Positions 17,362 through 25,297 of a DNA stretch of 64,000 bases are shown one piece after another. The notes beneath the pieces are model-generated. The model was not told the origin of the DNA. It worked only from the letters and a program-made list of their open reading frames with translations, and did no database searches. A program made the position numbers and the translations under genes. Position 1 is the first letter of the stretch; the number at the start of each line of letters is the position of its first letter. Source of the stretch: Dickeya zeae NCPPB 2538 (lineage in GTDB: Bacteria > Pseudomonadota > Gammaproteobacteria > Enterobacterales > Enterobacteriaceae); assembly GCF_000406165.1 (NCBI RefSeq), contig NZ_CM001977.1, positions 3,256,757 to 3,320,756 of the forward strand, in the 5' to 3' direction.

Positions 17362-18543
17362 ATGATGAACACATCATCAGGACGTTCTTTTACCCGCTCT
17401 TCAACCTATCTGCTGGCCACCCTGATAGCTGGCGTGATGACCTCTGGCGTGTCCGCCGCTGAGCTGATTAACAATAAAGCGTTGGAATCTGCCCCTTCTG
17501 TCGGCTGGGCATCACAAAACGGCACGACTACTGGCGGGGCGGCCGCAAGCAGCAACAATATCTACATCGTCACGAATATCAGCGAATTCACTAGTGCATT
17601 GAGTGCTGGCACAGTTGCAAAGATTATTCAGATAAAAGGGACGATTGATATCAGCGGCGGTACACCTTACAAAGACTTTGCCGATCAAAAAGCCCGCAGC
17701 CAGATTATGATTCCCGCTAATACCACCGTTATCGGTATCGGTAGCGACGCAAAATTCCTCAACGGTTCGCTGATTATTGACGGCACTGACGGTACCAACA
17801 ACGTGATCATCCGTAACGTCTATATTCAGACGCCGATTGATGTTGAGCCGCACTATGAAGCAGGTGATGGCTGGAATGCCGAGTGGGACGGCATGAATAT
17901 CACCAATGGTGCGCACCATGTGTGGATTGATCACGTCACGATCACTGACGGCAGCTTCACTGATGACATGTACACCACCAAAGATGGCGAAACCTATGTG
18001 CAGCATGACGGCGCATTGGATATCAAACGTGGCTCCGACTACGTGACCATCTCCAACAGCCTTATCGATCAGCACGACAAAACCATGCTGATTGGTCATA
18101 GCGACACTAACTCCGCTCAGGACAAAGGTAAGCTACACGTCACCCTGTTCAATAACGTGTTCAACCGCGTCACCGAGCGCGCTCCTCGCGTACGTTACGG
18201 CAGCATTCACAGTTTCAATAACGTTTTCAAAGGTGACGTAAAAGATCCGGTTTATCGCTACTTGTACAGCTTTGGTATCGGTACCAGCGGCAGCGTGTTA
18301 TCGGAAGGCAATAGCTTCACTATCGCAAATCTGAGTGCCAGCAAAGCCTGTAAGATTGTGAAGAAATTCAACGGCTCCATTTTTTCGGATAACGGTTCCA
18401 CACTAAACGGCAGCGCCGTTGATCTATCGGGTTGTGGTTTCAGCGCCTATACCAGTGCCATTCCTTACGTTTATACCGTTCAACCAATGACTGCCGCACT
18501 GGCACAATCCATTACGGATAAAGCCGGCTCAGGCAAACTGTAA
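17362..18543 (+). CDS. pelA: Pectate lyase PelA
   Basis: Secreted endo-pectate lyase of polysaccharide lyase family 1 that cleaves polygalacturonate by calcium-dependent beta-elimination. It has 393 residues. The signal peptide of about 32 residues ends GVSAAEL and should use Sec, then the type II Out system. Parallel beta-helix motifs are VWIDHVTITDGSFTDDMYT near residue 190, HDGALDIKRGSDYVTISNS near 213, and the catalytic-Arg strand APRVRYGSIHSFNNV near 273. The mature start AELINNKALESAP matches PelA rather than PelD or PelE. First gene of the pectinase cluster; ATG at 17362 follows AAGGAAAAT. Confidence 0.95.
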   Translation: MMNTSSGRSFTRSSTYLLATLIAGVMTSGVSAAELINNKALESAPSVGWASQNGTTTGGAAASSNNIYIVTNISEFTSALSAGTVAKIIQIKGTIDISGGTPYKDFADQKARSQIMIPANTTVIGIGSDAKFLNGSLIIDGTDGTNNVIIRNVYIQTPIDVEPHYEAGDGWNAEWDGMNITNGAHHVWIDHVTITDGSFTDDMYTTKDGETYVQHDGALDIKRGSDYVTISNSLIDQHDKTMLIGHSDTNSAQDKGKLHVTLFNNVFNRVTERAPRVRYGSIHSFNNVFKGDVKDPVYRYLYSFGIGTSGSVLSEGNSFTIANLSASKACKIVKKFNGSIFSDNGSTLNGSAVDLSGCGFSAYTSAIPYVYTVQPMTAALAQSITDKAGSGKL

Positions 18544-18562
18544 TTTCTCTTTTCGTGTTTTC

Positions 18563-18587
18563 AACGGCTGCATCAGCAGCCGTTTTT
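18563..18587 (+). terminator. Terminator of pelA
   Basis: An 8-bp stem ACGGCTGC / GCAGCCGT with loop ATCA, ending in TTTTT, 20 nt after the pelA stop. It makes pelA a separate transcription unit. Confidence 0.88.
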
Positions 18588-18814
18588 ACACCACTTTTGC
18601 TTTTCATCGCTTATCCTGTCCTTCCACGCCGGTTAGACCAGCGTTGTATCCCCCACTCACCAATACGCAATTTATTTAATCATACCCACGCTAAACAGCG
18701 AAAATAACCCAATCAACTCATTGATATTATTGTAAACATAAAAACCGCGCACGTAACACAAGGTTACAAATTCAGTCAATAGATTATTTTTTGTTAATAA
18801 AAGCGATTGCCATC

Positions 18815-18834
18815 ATCGTGAAACAGTTCACAAA
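18815..18834 (+). promoter_or_regulatory. CRP site upstream of pelE
   Basis: CGTGA-AACAGT-TCACA matches nine of ten core positions of TGTGA-N6-TCACA and extends into A-rich flanks. It lies about 130 nt before the pelE start. CRP is a known activator of Dickeya pel genes. Confidence 0.65.
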
Positions 18835-18875
18835 ACAGGCACTGAAAACACACGAATAGTCGCCAAACCAAAAGA

Positions 18876-18890
18876 TGAAATGCTATTCCG
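18876..18890 (+). promoter_or_regulatory. Possible KdgR box of pelE
   Basis: TGAAATGCTATTCCG has a perfect left half of the KdgR core and three of five right-half bases. It lies between the CRP site and the pelE start. Weaker than the pelA box. Confidence 0.42.
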
Positions 18891-18964
18891 TTTTCTGAGA
18901 CACCGTTAATCCATAGACACATTAGGAACATTCACTGAGTGAACAAGGAATAAGGAAAATCGTG

Positions 18965-20182
18965 ATGAACAACTTATCTATGCCTTCTGTTTCAAGACAG
19001 AAAATAGCCGGACGTTCTGCCCTCCGCACCACGAAAAACGCGTTAGCCGCCGTCATCGCCACTACGCTGATGGTATCCACTGCCTCTGCCGCCAGCCTGC
19101 AAACCACCAAAGCGACGGAAACCGCGTCTACCGGCTGGGCAACACAAAGCGGCGGTACAACCGGCGGCGCTAAAGCGTCATCGTCTAAGATCTATGCCGT
19201 GAAAAGTATCAGCGAATTTAAAGCGGCGTTAAATGGAAGCGATTCGTCACCCAAGATTATTCAGGTAACCGGCGCGATTGATATCAGCGGTGGCAAAGCC
19301 TACACCAGCTTTGATGACCAAAAGGCCCGCATCCAGATCAGTATTCCGTCCAATACCACCATTATCGGTATCGGCAACCAAGGTAAATTCACCAATGGTT
19401 CGCTGGTTATCAAAGGGGTGAGCAACGTCATCCTGCGTAACCTGTATATTGAAACGCCGGTGGACGTTGCGCCGCATTATGAAACCGGCGATGGCTGGAA
19501 CGCCGAGTGGGATGCCGCCGTGATCGATAACTCGGATCACGTCTGGGTTGACCATGTCACCATCAGCGATGGCAGCTTTACCGATGACAAATACACCACC
19601 AAAAATGGCGAAAAATATGTCCAGCATGACGGCGCACTGGATATCAAGAAAGGCTCTGACTACGTTACCGTTTCCAACAGTCGCTTCGAACTGCATGACA
19701 AAACCATTCTGATCGGGCATAGCGACAACAACGGCTCACAAGATGCCGGCAAACTGCGCGTCACCTTCCACAACAACCTGTTTGACCGCGTCGGTGAGCG
19801 AACGCCTCGGGTACGTTTCGGTAGCGTGCATGCTTACAACAACGTCTACATCGGCGACGTTAACCACAAAGCCTATCGTTATCAGTACAGCTTCGGTATC
19901 GGCACCAGCGGCAGCCTACTGTCTGAATCCAACGCCTTTACCATTGATAACCTCAAAAAGATCAGTGGTCGCGATAAAGAATGTAGCGTGGTCAAAGCGT
20001 TTAACGGCAAGATCTTCTCCGATAAAGGCTCAATCATCAACGGTGCTTCGTACAATCTAAACGGCTGCGGTTTTGGTTTCAGCGCTTATACCGCGAAAAT
20101 CCCTTACAAATACTCTGCCCAGACCATCACGACCAGCCTGGCAAACAGCATCAGCAGCAACGCGGGTTACGGCAAACTGTAA
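18965..20182 (+). CDS. pelE: Pectate lyase PelE
   Basis: Secreted family 1 pectate lyase, 405 residues from the ATG at 18965. That ATG follows AAGGAAAATCGTG, and a GTG one codon earlier is less likely. A long signal peptide (about 40 residues) ends TASAASL. Motifs are VWVDHVTISDGSFTDDKYT, HDGALDIKKGSDYVTVSNS, and the catalytic-Arg strand RTPRVRFGSVHAYNNV. The C-terminal GCGFGFSAYTAKIPYKYS identifies PelE. It is very close to PelD downstream, apart from the signal peptide and C-terminal third, pointing to tandem duplication. It has its own promoter region with a CRP site. Confidence 0.93.
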   Translation: MNNLSMPSVSRQKIAGRSALRTTKNALAAVIATTLMVSTASAASLQTTKATETASTGWATQSGGTTGGAKASSSKIYAVKSISEFKAALNGSDSSPKIIQVTGAIDISGGKAYTSFDDQKARIQISIPSNTTIIGIGNQGKFTNGSLVIKGVSNVILRNLYIETPVDVAPHYETGDGWNAEWDAAVIDNSDHVWVDHVTISDGSFTDDKYTTKNGEKYVQHDGALDIKKGSDYVTVSNSRFELHDKTILIGHSDNNGSQDAGKLRVTFHNNLFDRVGERTPRVRFGSVHAYNNVYIGDVNHKAYRYQYSFGIGTSGSLLSESNAFTIDNLKKISGRDKECSVVKAFNGKIFSDKGSIINGASYNLNGCGFGFSAYTAKIPYKYSAQTITTSLANSISSNAGYGKL

Positions 20183-20193
20183 TTCTCCGCTCA

Positions 20194-20233
20194 ATCATCG
20201 AGGCCACCATCGCCAGGGGCCTCGATGATTTTC
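20194..20233 (+). terminator. Terminator of pelE
   Basis: A stem of about 12 bp (AATCATCGAGGCC with GGCCTCGATGATT) and a 12-nt loop, followed by TTTT, directly after the pelE stop. Confidence 0.88.
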
Positions 20234-20713
20234 CTTCTTCCCTGAGCTACTTCCATCACAGTGCCTCAACAGGAATATCGACTCTCCTCACTACGATGCT
20301 TTTCAGTTCTGCAACAAGGGCATTTTTCGCAAGCCTGTCCGTTTTTCACCATAAGCACCGGGGAGTTAATCTGACATAAGCCCCTCATATCAATAAAATT
20401 ATATTTAATAAAAATCGAATCAATTGTTAATCACACTACTTACAACAGACAAAAACACCAAAGTATATTGCTGAATTTAATAGAAAATTTAATTCAACAT
20501 CTATTAGTAAAAGTTACCGGTCTCGATCACACTTTAGACAAAATTAATAACTCTCATAAAAAAAACGAGATTTTGATCTCAAAACATACAATCAAAAATG
20601 CTTAAAAATCCGCCTTGCCGAAGGACAAAATGGCATTTCATTTTTTCACAAACGGTTTTTTGATTTTCAATAATGCACTTTGGATTAGCGCCTACAGCGC
20701 AAGGAAACGGTCT
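20234..20713 (+). promoter_or_regulatory. pelD control region, AT-rich
   Basis: About 480 nt without a credible gene. The stretch 20380-20610 is very AT-rich. It includes a TCACA half-site near 20526 that could be half of a CRP site, and the KdgR-like box at 20626-20640. An open frame continuing upstream of pelD from 20615 is not translated in my reading, because the Shine-Dalgarno AAGGAAAC precedes the ATG at 20714. Confidence 0.5.
20626..20640 (+). promoter_or_regulatory. Possible KdgR box of pelD
   Basis: CAAAATGGCATTTCA has a perfect right half (TTTCA) and three of five bases of the left half of the KdgR core with a correct Y/R pair. It is about 75 nt before the pelD ATG. Confidence 0.45.
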
Positions 20714-21871
20714 ATGAATAACTCTCGTGTGTCTTCTGCAGGAAAAAAAAGTTTACTGGCTGCGATTGTCACAGCCGCACTGATGGCTACCTCTGCTTAT
20801 GCGGCAGTAGAAACTGATGCTGCAACAACTGGCTGGGCAACGCAAAACGGCGGCACTACTGGTGGCGCGAAGGCATCAAAAGCAGTTGAAGTAAAAAACA
20901 TTAGCGACTTTAAAAAAGCCCTGAATGGAACTGACTCATCACCCAAAATCATCAAAATAACCGGACCGATTGATATCAGTGGTGGCAAAGCGTATACCAG
21001 CTTTGACGACCAAAAGGCCCGCAGCCAGATCAGCATTCCGTCCAATACCACCATTATTGGTGTTGGTAGCAATGGTAAATTCACCAACGGTTCGCTGGTT
21101 ATCAAGGGCGTGAGCAACGTTATCCTGCGTAACCTGTATATCGAAACCCCGGTGGATGTCGCGCCGCATTATGAAACCGGTGATGGCTGGAACGCCGAGT
21201 GGGATGCTGCCGTTATCGACAACTCGACCAACGTTTGGGTTGACCATGTCACCATCAGCGATGGTAGCTTCACTGACGATAAATACACCACCAAAGATGG
21301 TGAAAAATACGTTCAACACGACGGCTCACTGGATATCAAGAAAGGCTCTGACTACGTCACTATTTCTTACAGCCGCTTCGAACTGCACGACAAAACTATC
21401 CTGATCGGCCACAGCGACAGCAATGGCTCACAGGATTCCGGCAAACTGCGCGTCACCTTCCACAACAACGTGTTTGACCGCGTAACCGAACGTACTCCGC
21501 GCGTACGTTTCGGTAGCATCCACGCTTACAACAACGTGTATCTGGGCGACGTGAAGCACAGCGTCTATCCGTACCTGTACAGCTTCGGCCTGGGCACCAG
21601 CGGCAGCATCCTGTCTGAGTCCAACTCCTTCACGCTCTCCAACCTGAAGAGCATTGATGGTAAGAACCCAGAATGTAGCATCGTGAAGCAATTCAACAGC
21701 AAGGTGTTCTCCGACAACGGCTCACTGGTTAACGGCTCGACCACCACTAAACTGGATACTTGTGGTCTGACGGCGTACAAACCGACTCTGCCGTACAAAT
21801 ATTCGGCTCAGACTATGACCAGCAGCCTGGCTACCAGCATCAACAACAACGCAGGCTACGGCAAACTGTAA
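20714..21871 (+). CDS. pelD: Pectate lyase PelD
   Basis: Secreted family 1 pectate lyase, 385 residues from the ATG at 20714 (MNNSRVSSAGKKSLLAAIV). The signal peptide ends ATSAYAAVE. Family motifs are VWVDHVTISDGSFTDDKYT, HDGSLDIKKGSDYVTISYS, and the catalytic-Arg strand RTPRVRFGSIHAYNNV. The C-terminal segment TCGLTAYKPTLPYKYS separates it from PelE. It is followed after 78 nt by paeY with only a T-poor hairpin between, so read-through into paeY is likely. Confidence 0.92.
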   Translation: MNNSRVSSAGKKSLLAAIVTAALMATSAYAAVETDAATTGWATQNGGTTGGAKASKAVEVKNISDFKKALNGTDSSPKIIKITGPIDISGGKAYTSFDDQKARSQISIPSNTTIIGVGSNGKFTNGSLVIKGVSNVILRNLYIETPVDVAPHYETGDGWNAEWDAAVIDNSTNVWVDHVTISDGSFTDDKYTTKDGEKYVQHDGSLDIKKGSDYVTISYSRFELHDKTILIGHSDSNGSQDSGKLRVTFHNNVFDRVTERTPRVRFGSIHAYNNVYLGDVKHSVYPYLYSFGLGTSGSILSESNSFTLSNLKSIDGKNPECSIVKQFNSKVFSDNGSLVNGSTTTKLDTCGLTAYKPTLPYKYSAQTMTSSLATSINNNAGYGKL

Positions 21872-21888
21872 TTTCCCCTGCCAACAAC

Positions 21889-21914
21889 AGCGGCCACTCC
21901 ATCGAGTGGCCGCT
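21889..21914 (+). terminator. Hairpin between pelD and paeY
   Basis: An 11-bp perfect stem (21889-21899 with 21904-21914, loop CATC) with no T-run after it. It may act as an mRNA-stabilising or attenuating structure rather than a full terminator. Confidence 0.5.
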
Positions 21915-21949
21915 TATTACATCAACAATAGAAAGAAGGGGCAATCACC

Positions 21950-23596
21950 ATGCTAACAACTACATTGAAACAGACCCTTTTCCTAGGCTCCCTGCTTTGT
22001 CTGCCAATTTCTTTTGCACAGGCTGAAAGCAGCGCTCCCGTTTCCGCTTCCCAGCAGACACTCAACGTCACTACGCTAGCACCTAATACTCAGATTAGCG
22101 GCCAGGTGGCCTATCGTGACATACGCTTTCCAGCCACCTTGCTTATCAAAGACCAGCGTGGCACAGAGCGCAGCCTGAAAACCGATATCCAGGGGCGGTT
22201 TTATGCCGATGTCTCTTCAATGGTCACACCACTGCGTCTGTCCGTCATTGAAGCCGGTGGACAGAATTGCCTGTTGAGTAATCAGCTTCGCGCCGTTTGT
22301 ATGGGTGCACTGGTACCGCAATTGCGTGACGGCCATGAAAATCGCACCAATATCAATCCGCTGACCGATCGTATTTTATCTGAGGTCGCTGTATCAGCCG
22401 GTTATATCGGCCCACAGCAACTGATCGATGCTGCCGATATACCCTCTTTATCGACAACGGCTTGGGAAGCTGCCTACAGCGAATTTCATGCCGGTTTTGA
22501 TGATGCGTTGAAACAGGCGGGTATTGCCGACCCTTCCCAGTTCGATCCGTTAACGTATTCTGATACGATGACGCCAGCCTTTACCCAGATCCTTCAGGTT
22601 ATCAACCATATGCGTGGTTATAACAATAACAACGGCCAGGCCAGTCACACCGTGCTAACCGACATCAAGTTTCGCCCGATTGCCGGACTGAATGCCTCTG
22701 GTAACTACGAACCCTTGGATCTAACCAGTGCTAACCAACAGCGTAAAGCACTGGAACAGGCTCGAACCCGTATTTTCATCGTGAGCGACTCGACGGCAGC
22801 AACCTACGAGAAAGCGCGTTTTCCCCGTATGGGATGGGGCCAAGTCTTTGAACAACAATTCCGCCCTGGCGGTGATGTTACCGTCGTCAACGGTGCCCGC
22901 GCGGGACGCAGTTCGCGCGATTTTTATTACGAAGGGTGGTTCCGTCAGATGGAGCCATTTATGCGGCAAGGTGATTACCTGTTTATCGCTATGGGAATTA
23001 ACGACCAAAACTGCGATAGCCAGAAAGCCCTTCGCGGAGTCGCTGATGTCACCAACCTTTGCACTTACCCCAATAGCGCAGATGGCAAACCGCAATATCC
23101 GCAAGGCAAACCGGATATGTCTTTACAGATTTCTCTGGAGCGCTACATCCGTTACGCACAAGCACATCATATGATACCGGTGCTGTTGACCCCGACGGCC
23201 CGTGTTAGACGAGCTGACGGAAAAACTGGAACACCCGCTGTTCACAGCCACCTGACAAAACAGAACAAAGTGGGCGGTTATGCCTTTGTTGGCGATTACA
23301 CCCAGACTATTCGCGACACGGCTAATAAGAATAACGTGCCGTTACTGGATGTAGAAACCGCGACGCTGGCGCTGGCCAATCAGGGCGACGGGCAGCAGTG
23401 GCAGCAATACTGGCTGGCCGTCGATCCGAATCTCTACCCCTATTACCGTGATCAGCCCGGCAGCCTGACTCAACCTGATAACACCCATTTCCAGCAGAAA
23501 GGGGCACAGGCAGTCGCTGCAATAGTCGCAGACCAGATCAAAGCAACCCCTTCGCTACGGGAATTGGCCGGTAAGCTGCAGGCAACGGATCGCTAA
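21950..23596 (+). CDS. paeY: Pectin acetylesterase PaeY
   Basis: Secreted esterase that removes acetyl groups from pectin so that pectate lyases can act. It has 548 residues, with a signal peptide ending PISFAQAES. The C-terminal half is an SGNH hydrolase: the Ser block FIVSDSTAATYE near residue 283, Gly block NGARAGRSSRDF near 318, Asn block AMGINDQNCD near 347, and His block DNTHFQQKGAQAVA near 510. The first 250 residues are a separate beta-rich region seen in PaeY. It lies between pelD and pemA, as reported for D. dadantii. Confidence 0.93.
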   Translation: MLTTTLKQTLFLGSLLCLPISFAQAESSAPVSASQQTLNVTTLAPNTQISGQVAYRDIRFPATLLIKDQRGTERSLKTDIQGRFYADVSSMVTPLRLSVIEAGGQNCLLSNQLRAVCMGALVPQLRDGHENRTNINPLTDRILSEVAVSAGYIGPQQLIDAADIPSLSTTAWEAAYSEFHAGFDDALKQAGIADPSQFDPLTYSDTMTPAFTQILQVINHMRGYNNNNGQASHTVLTDIKFRPIAGLNASGNYEPLDLTSANQQRKALEQARTRIFIVSDSTAATYEKARFPRMGWGQVFEQQFRPGGDVTVVNGARAGRSSRDFYYEGWFRQMEPFMRQGDYLFIAMGINDQNCDSQKALRGVADVTNLCTYPNSADGKPQYPQGKPDMSLQISLERYIRYAQAHHMIPVLLTPTARVRRADGKTGTPAVHSHLTKQNKVGGYAFVGDYTQTIRDTANKNNVPLLDVETATLALANQGDGQQWQQYWLAVDPNLYPYYRDQPGSLTQPDNTHFQQKGAQAVAAIVADQIKATPSLRELAGKLQATDR

Positions 23597-23601
23597 TGCG
23601 G

Positions 23602-23616
23602 AGAAATTACGTTTTA
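23602..23616 (+). promoter_or_regulatory. KdgR box of pemA
   Basis: AGAAATTACGTTTTA matches eight of ten outer positions of the KdgR core with a correct Y/R pair. It is about 80 nt upstream of pemA, just after the paeY stop, and suggests that pemA has its own promoter. Confidence 0.5.
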
Positions 23617-23696
23617 GGCAAAGCAACGTTTTATTGGATGTTGTCTGTTCATAAAACATCTGGACTTCTGTCACCTACCACTAAAGGAATATGTGT

Positions 23697-24794
23697 ATGT
23701 TAAAAACGCTCTCTGGAACTCTTGCGCTGTCGTTGATGGTCGCCCTCAGTGTTCATCAGGCTCAGGCAGCCACAACTTATAATGCTGTGGTGTCAAAAAC
23801 CGCCAGCGACGGCAAAACGTTTAAAACCATTGCCGATGCTATCGCCAGCGCACCGGCCGGTAGCTCGTCGTTTGTCATTCTGATCAAAAATGGCGTCTAT
23901 AATGAGCGCCTGACCATTACCCGTAATAATCTGCATCTGAAAGGGGAAAGTCGTAGCGGCACCGTTATCGCCGCCGCAATAGCGGCAGGAACGCTGAAGT
24001 CAGACGGCAGCAAATGGGGAACAGCAGGCAGCAGCACGGTAACCATCAGCGCCAAGGATTTCAGCGCCCAGTCGCTGACCATCCGCAATGATTTTGACTT
24101 CCCGGCCAACCAGGCCAAAAGTGACAGTGACAGTACTAAAATCAAAGATACTCAGGCCGTTGCGCTTTATGTTACCAAAAGCGGCGACCGCGCTTACTTC
24201 AACGATGTGAGCCTGGTCGGCTATCAGGACACGCTGTATGTGTCCGGTGGGCGCAGCTTCTTCTCCGACTGTCGAATCAGCGGTACCGTTGACTTTATCT
24301 TTGGCGACGGCACGGCTCTGTTCAATAACTGCGATCTGGTTTCACGCTACCGTGCCGATGTGAAAAGCGGTGTGTCTGGCTACCTGACCGCGCCCAGCAC
24401 CAACATCAACCAGAAGTATGGTCTGGTAATCACCAACAGCCGCGTGATTAAAGAAAGCGACTCAGTTCCGGCACAGAGCTATGGACTGGGGCGCCCCTGG
24501 CATCCAACCACGACGTTCTCTGATGGACGTTACGCGGACCCGAATGCCATTGGCCAGACAGTATTCCTGAACACCAGCATGGATAACCATATTTACGGCT
24601 GGGACAAGATGTCTGGCAAAGACAAAGACGGCAATACCATCTGGTTCTATCCGGAAGATTCCCGTTTCTTCGAGTACAAATCTTATGGTGCCGGTGCTGC
24701 AAAAAGCTCAGCGCGTCGACAGTTGACCGACTCGCAGGCAGCGGAATACACCCAAAGCAAAGTACTGGGTGACTGGACGCCAACACTCCCCTGA
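23697..24794 (+). CDS. pemA: Pectin methylesterase PemA
   Basis: Secreted carbohydrate esterase family 8 enzyme that demethylates pectin, producing substrate for the Pel enzymes. The ATG at 23697 is 9 nt after AGGA; another ATG two codons upstream is too close to it. The product has 365 residues, with a signal peptide ending VHQAQAATT. The active-site strand is VGYQDTLYVSGGRSFF, the second Asp lies in SGTVDFIFGDGTALF, and the Arg is in GLGRPWHPTTTF. Last gene of the pectinase cluster; converges on glnB. Confidence 0.95.
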   Translation: MLKTLSGTLALSLMVALSVHQAQAATTYNAVVSKTASDGKTFKTIADAIASAPAGSSSFVILIKNGVYNERLTITRNNLHLKGESRSGTVIAAAIAAGTLKSDGSKWGTAGSSTVTISAKDFSAQSLTIRNDFDFPANQAKSDSDSTKIKDTQAVALYVTKSGDRAYFNDVSLVGYQDTLYVSGGRSFFSDCRISGTVDFIFGDGTALFNNCDLVSRYRADVKSGVSGYLTAPSTNINQKYGLVITNSRVIKESDSVPAQSYGLGRPWHPTTTFSDGRYADPNAIGQTVFLNTSMDNHIYGWDKMSGKDKDGNTIWFYPEDSRFFEYKSYGAGAAKSSARRQLTDSQAAEYTQSKVLGDWTPTLP

Positions 24795-24817
24795 CAGGTT
24801 ACCCTGTTGCGGATAAC

Positions 24818-24847
24818 AAACAGCCAGCCGATAACGGCTGGCTGTTT
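24818..24847. terminator. Terminator between pemA and glnB
   Basis: A stem of 12 bp (AAACAGCCAGCC / GGCTGGCTGTTT) with a 6-nt loop lies between the convergent genes. T-runs are short on both sides, so it is probably a shared, moderate terminator. Confidence 0.72.
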
Positions 24848-24873
24848 ACTTTCGGAACATCGAAAGTAACCGG

Positions 24874-25212
24874 TCAGATAGCGGTTTCATCCTCTTCACC
24901 GGTACGGATACGGATCACACGAGCCACATCAAATACAAAGATCTTGCCATCGCCGATCTTACCGGTCTGTGCAGTAGTCATGATCGTTTCCACACAGGTA
25001 TCCACAATATCGTCAGACACCACGATCTCAATTTTTACTTTCGGCAGAAAATCCACCATGTATTCCGCACCACGGTACAGCTCGGTATGGCCTTTCTGGC
25101 GCCCGAATCCTTTTACTTCTGTTACGGTCATCCCGGTGATACCGACTTCAGCTAACGCCTCGCGTACATCATCCAGTTTGAACGGTTTAATAATTGCATC
25201 AATTTTTTTCAT
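24874..25212 (-). CDS. glnB: Nitrogen regulatory protein P-II 1 (GlnB)
   Basis: PII signal protein, 112 residues, sensing 2-oxoglutarate and ATP/ADP; it controls GlnE (ATase) and NtrB. The T-loop with the uridylylated Tyr51 is intact in HTELYRGAEYMVDFLPK. The C-terminal signature GKIGDGKIFVFDVARVIRIR is present. It lies 85 nt after glrR, as in E. coli, so it may be read partly from the glr operon. Confidence 0.97.
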   Translation of the reverse strand: MKKIDAIIKPFKLDDVREALAEVGITGMTVTEVKGFGRQKGHTELYRGAEYMVDFLPKVKIEIVVSDDIVDTCVETIMTTAQTGKIGDGKIFVFDVARVIRIRTGEEDETAI

Positions 25213-25297
25213 GGTGAAATCCTAATCATCACTATGTAGCGGCAAGAGCCAGCACGGCGAAATAATGATCGGCCATGCAATTCACAATAACTTAACA

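Noticed and set aside
20511..20527. CRP site upstream of pelD
   Set aside because: Only the right half TCACA fits; the left half (ACCGG) does not match, so it is not listed as a site although CRP control of pelD is known.
20615..20713. N-terminal extension of pelD (33 codons)
   Set aside because: The ATG at 20714 has a good Shine-Dalgarno and begins a normal signal peptide; the extension would put 33 residues in front of it.
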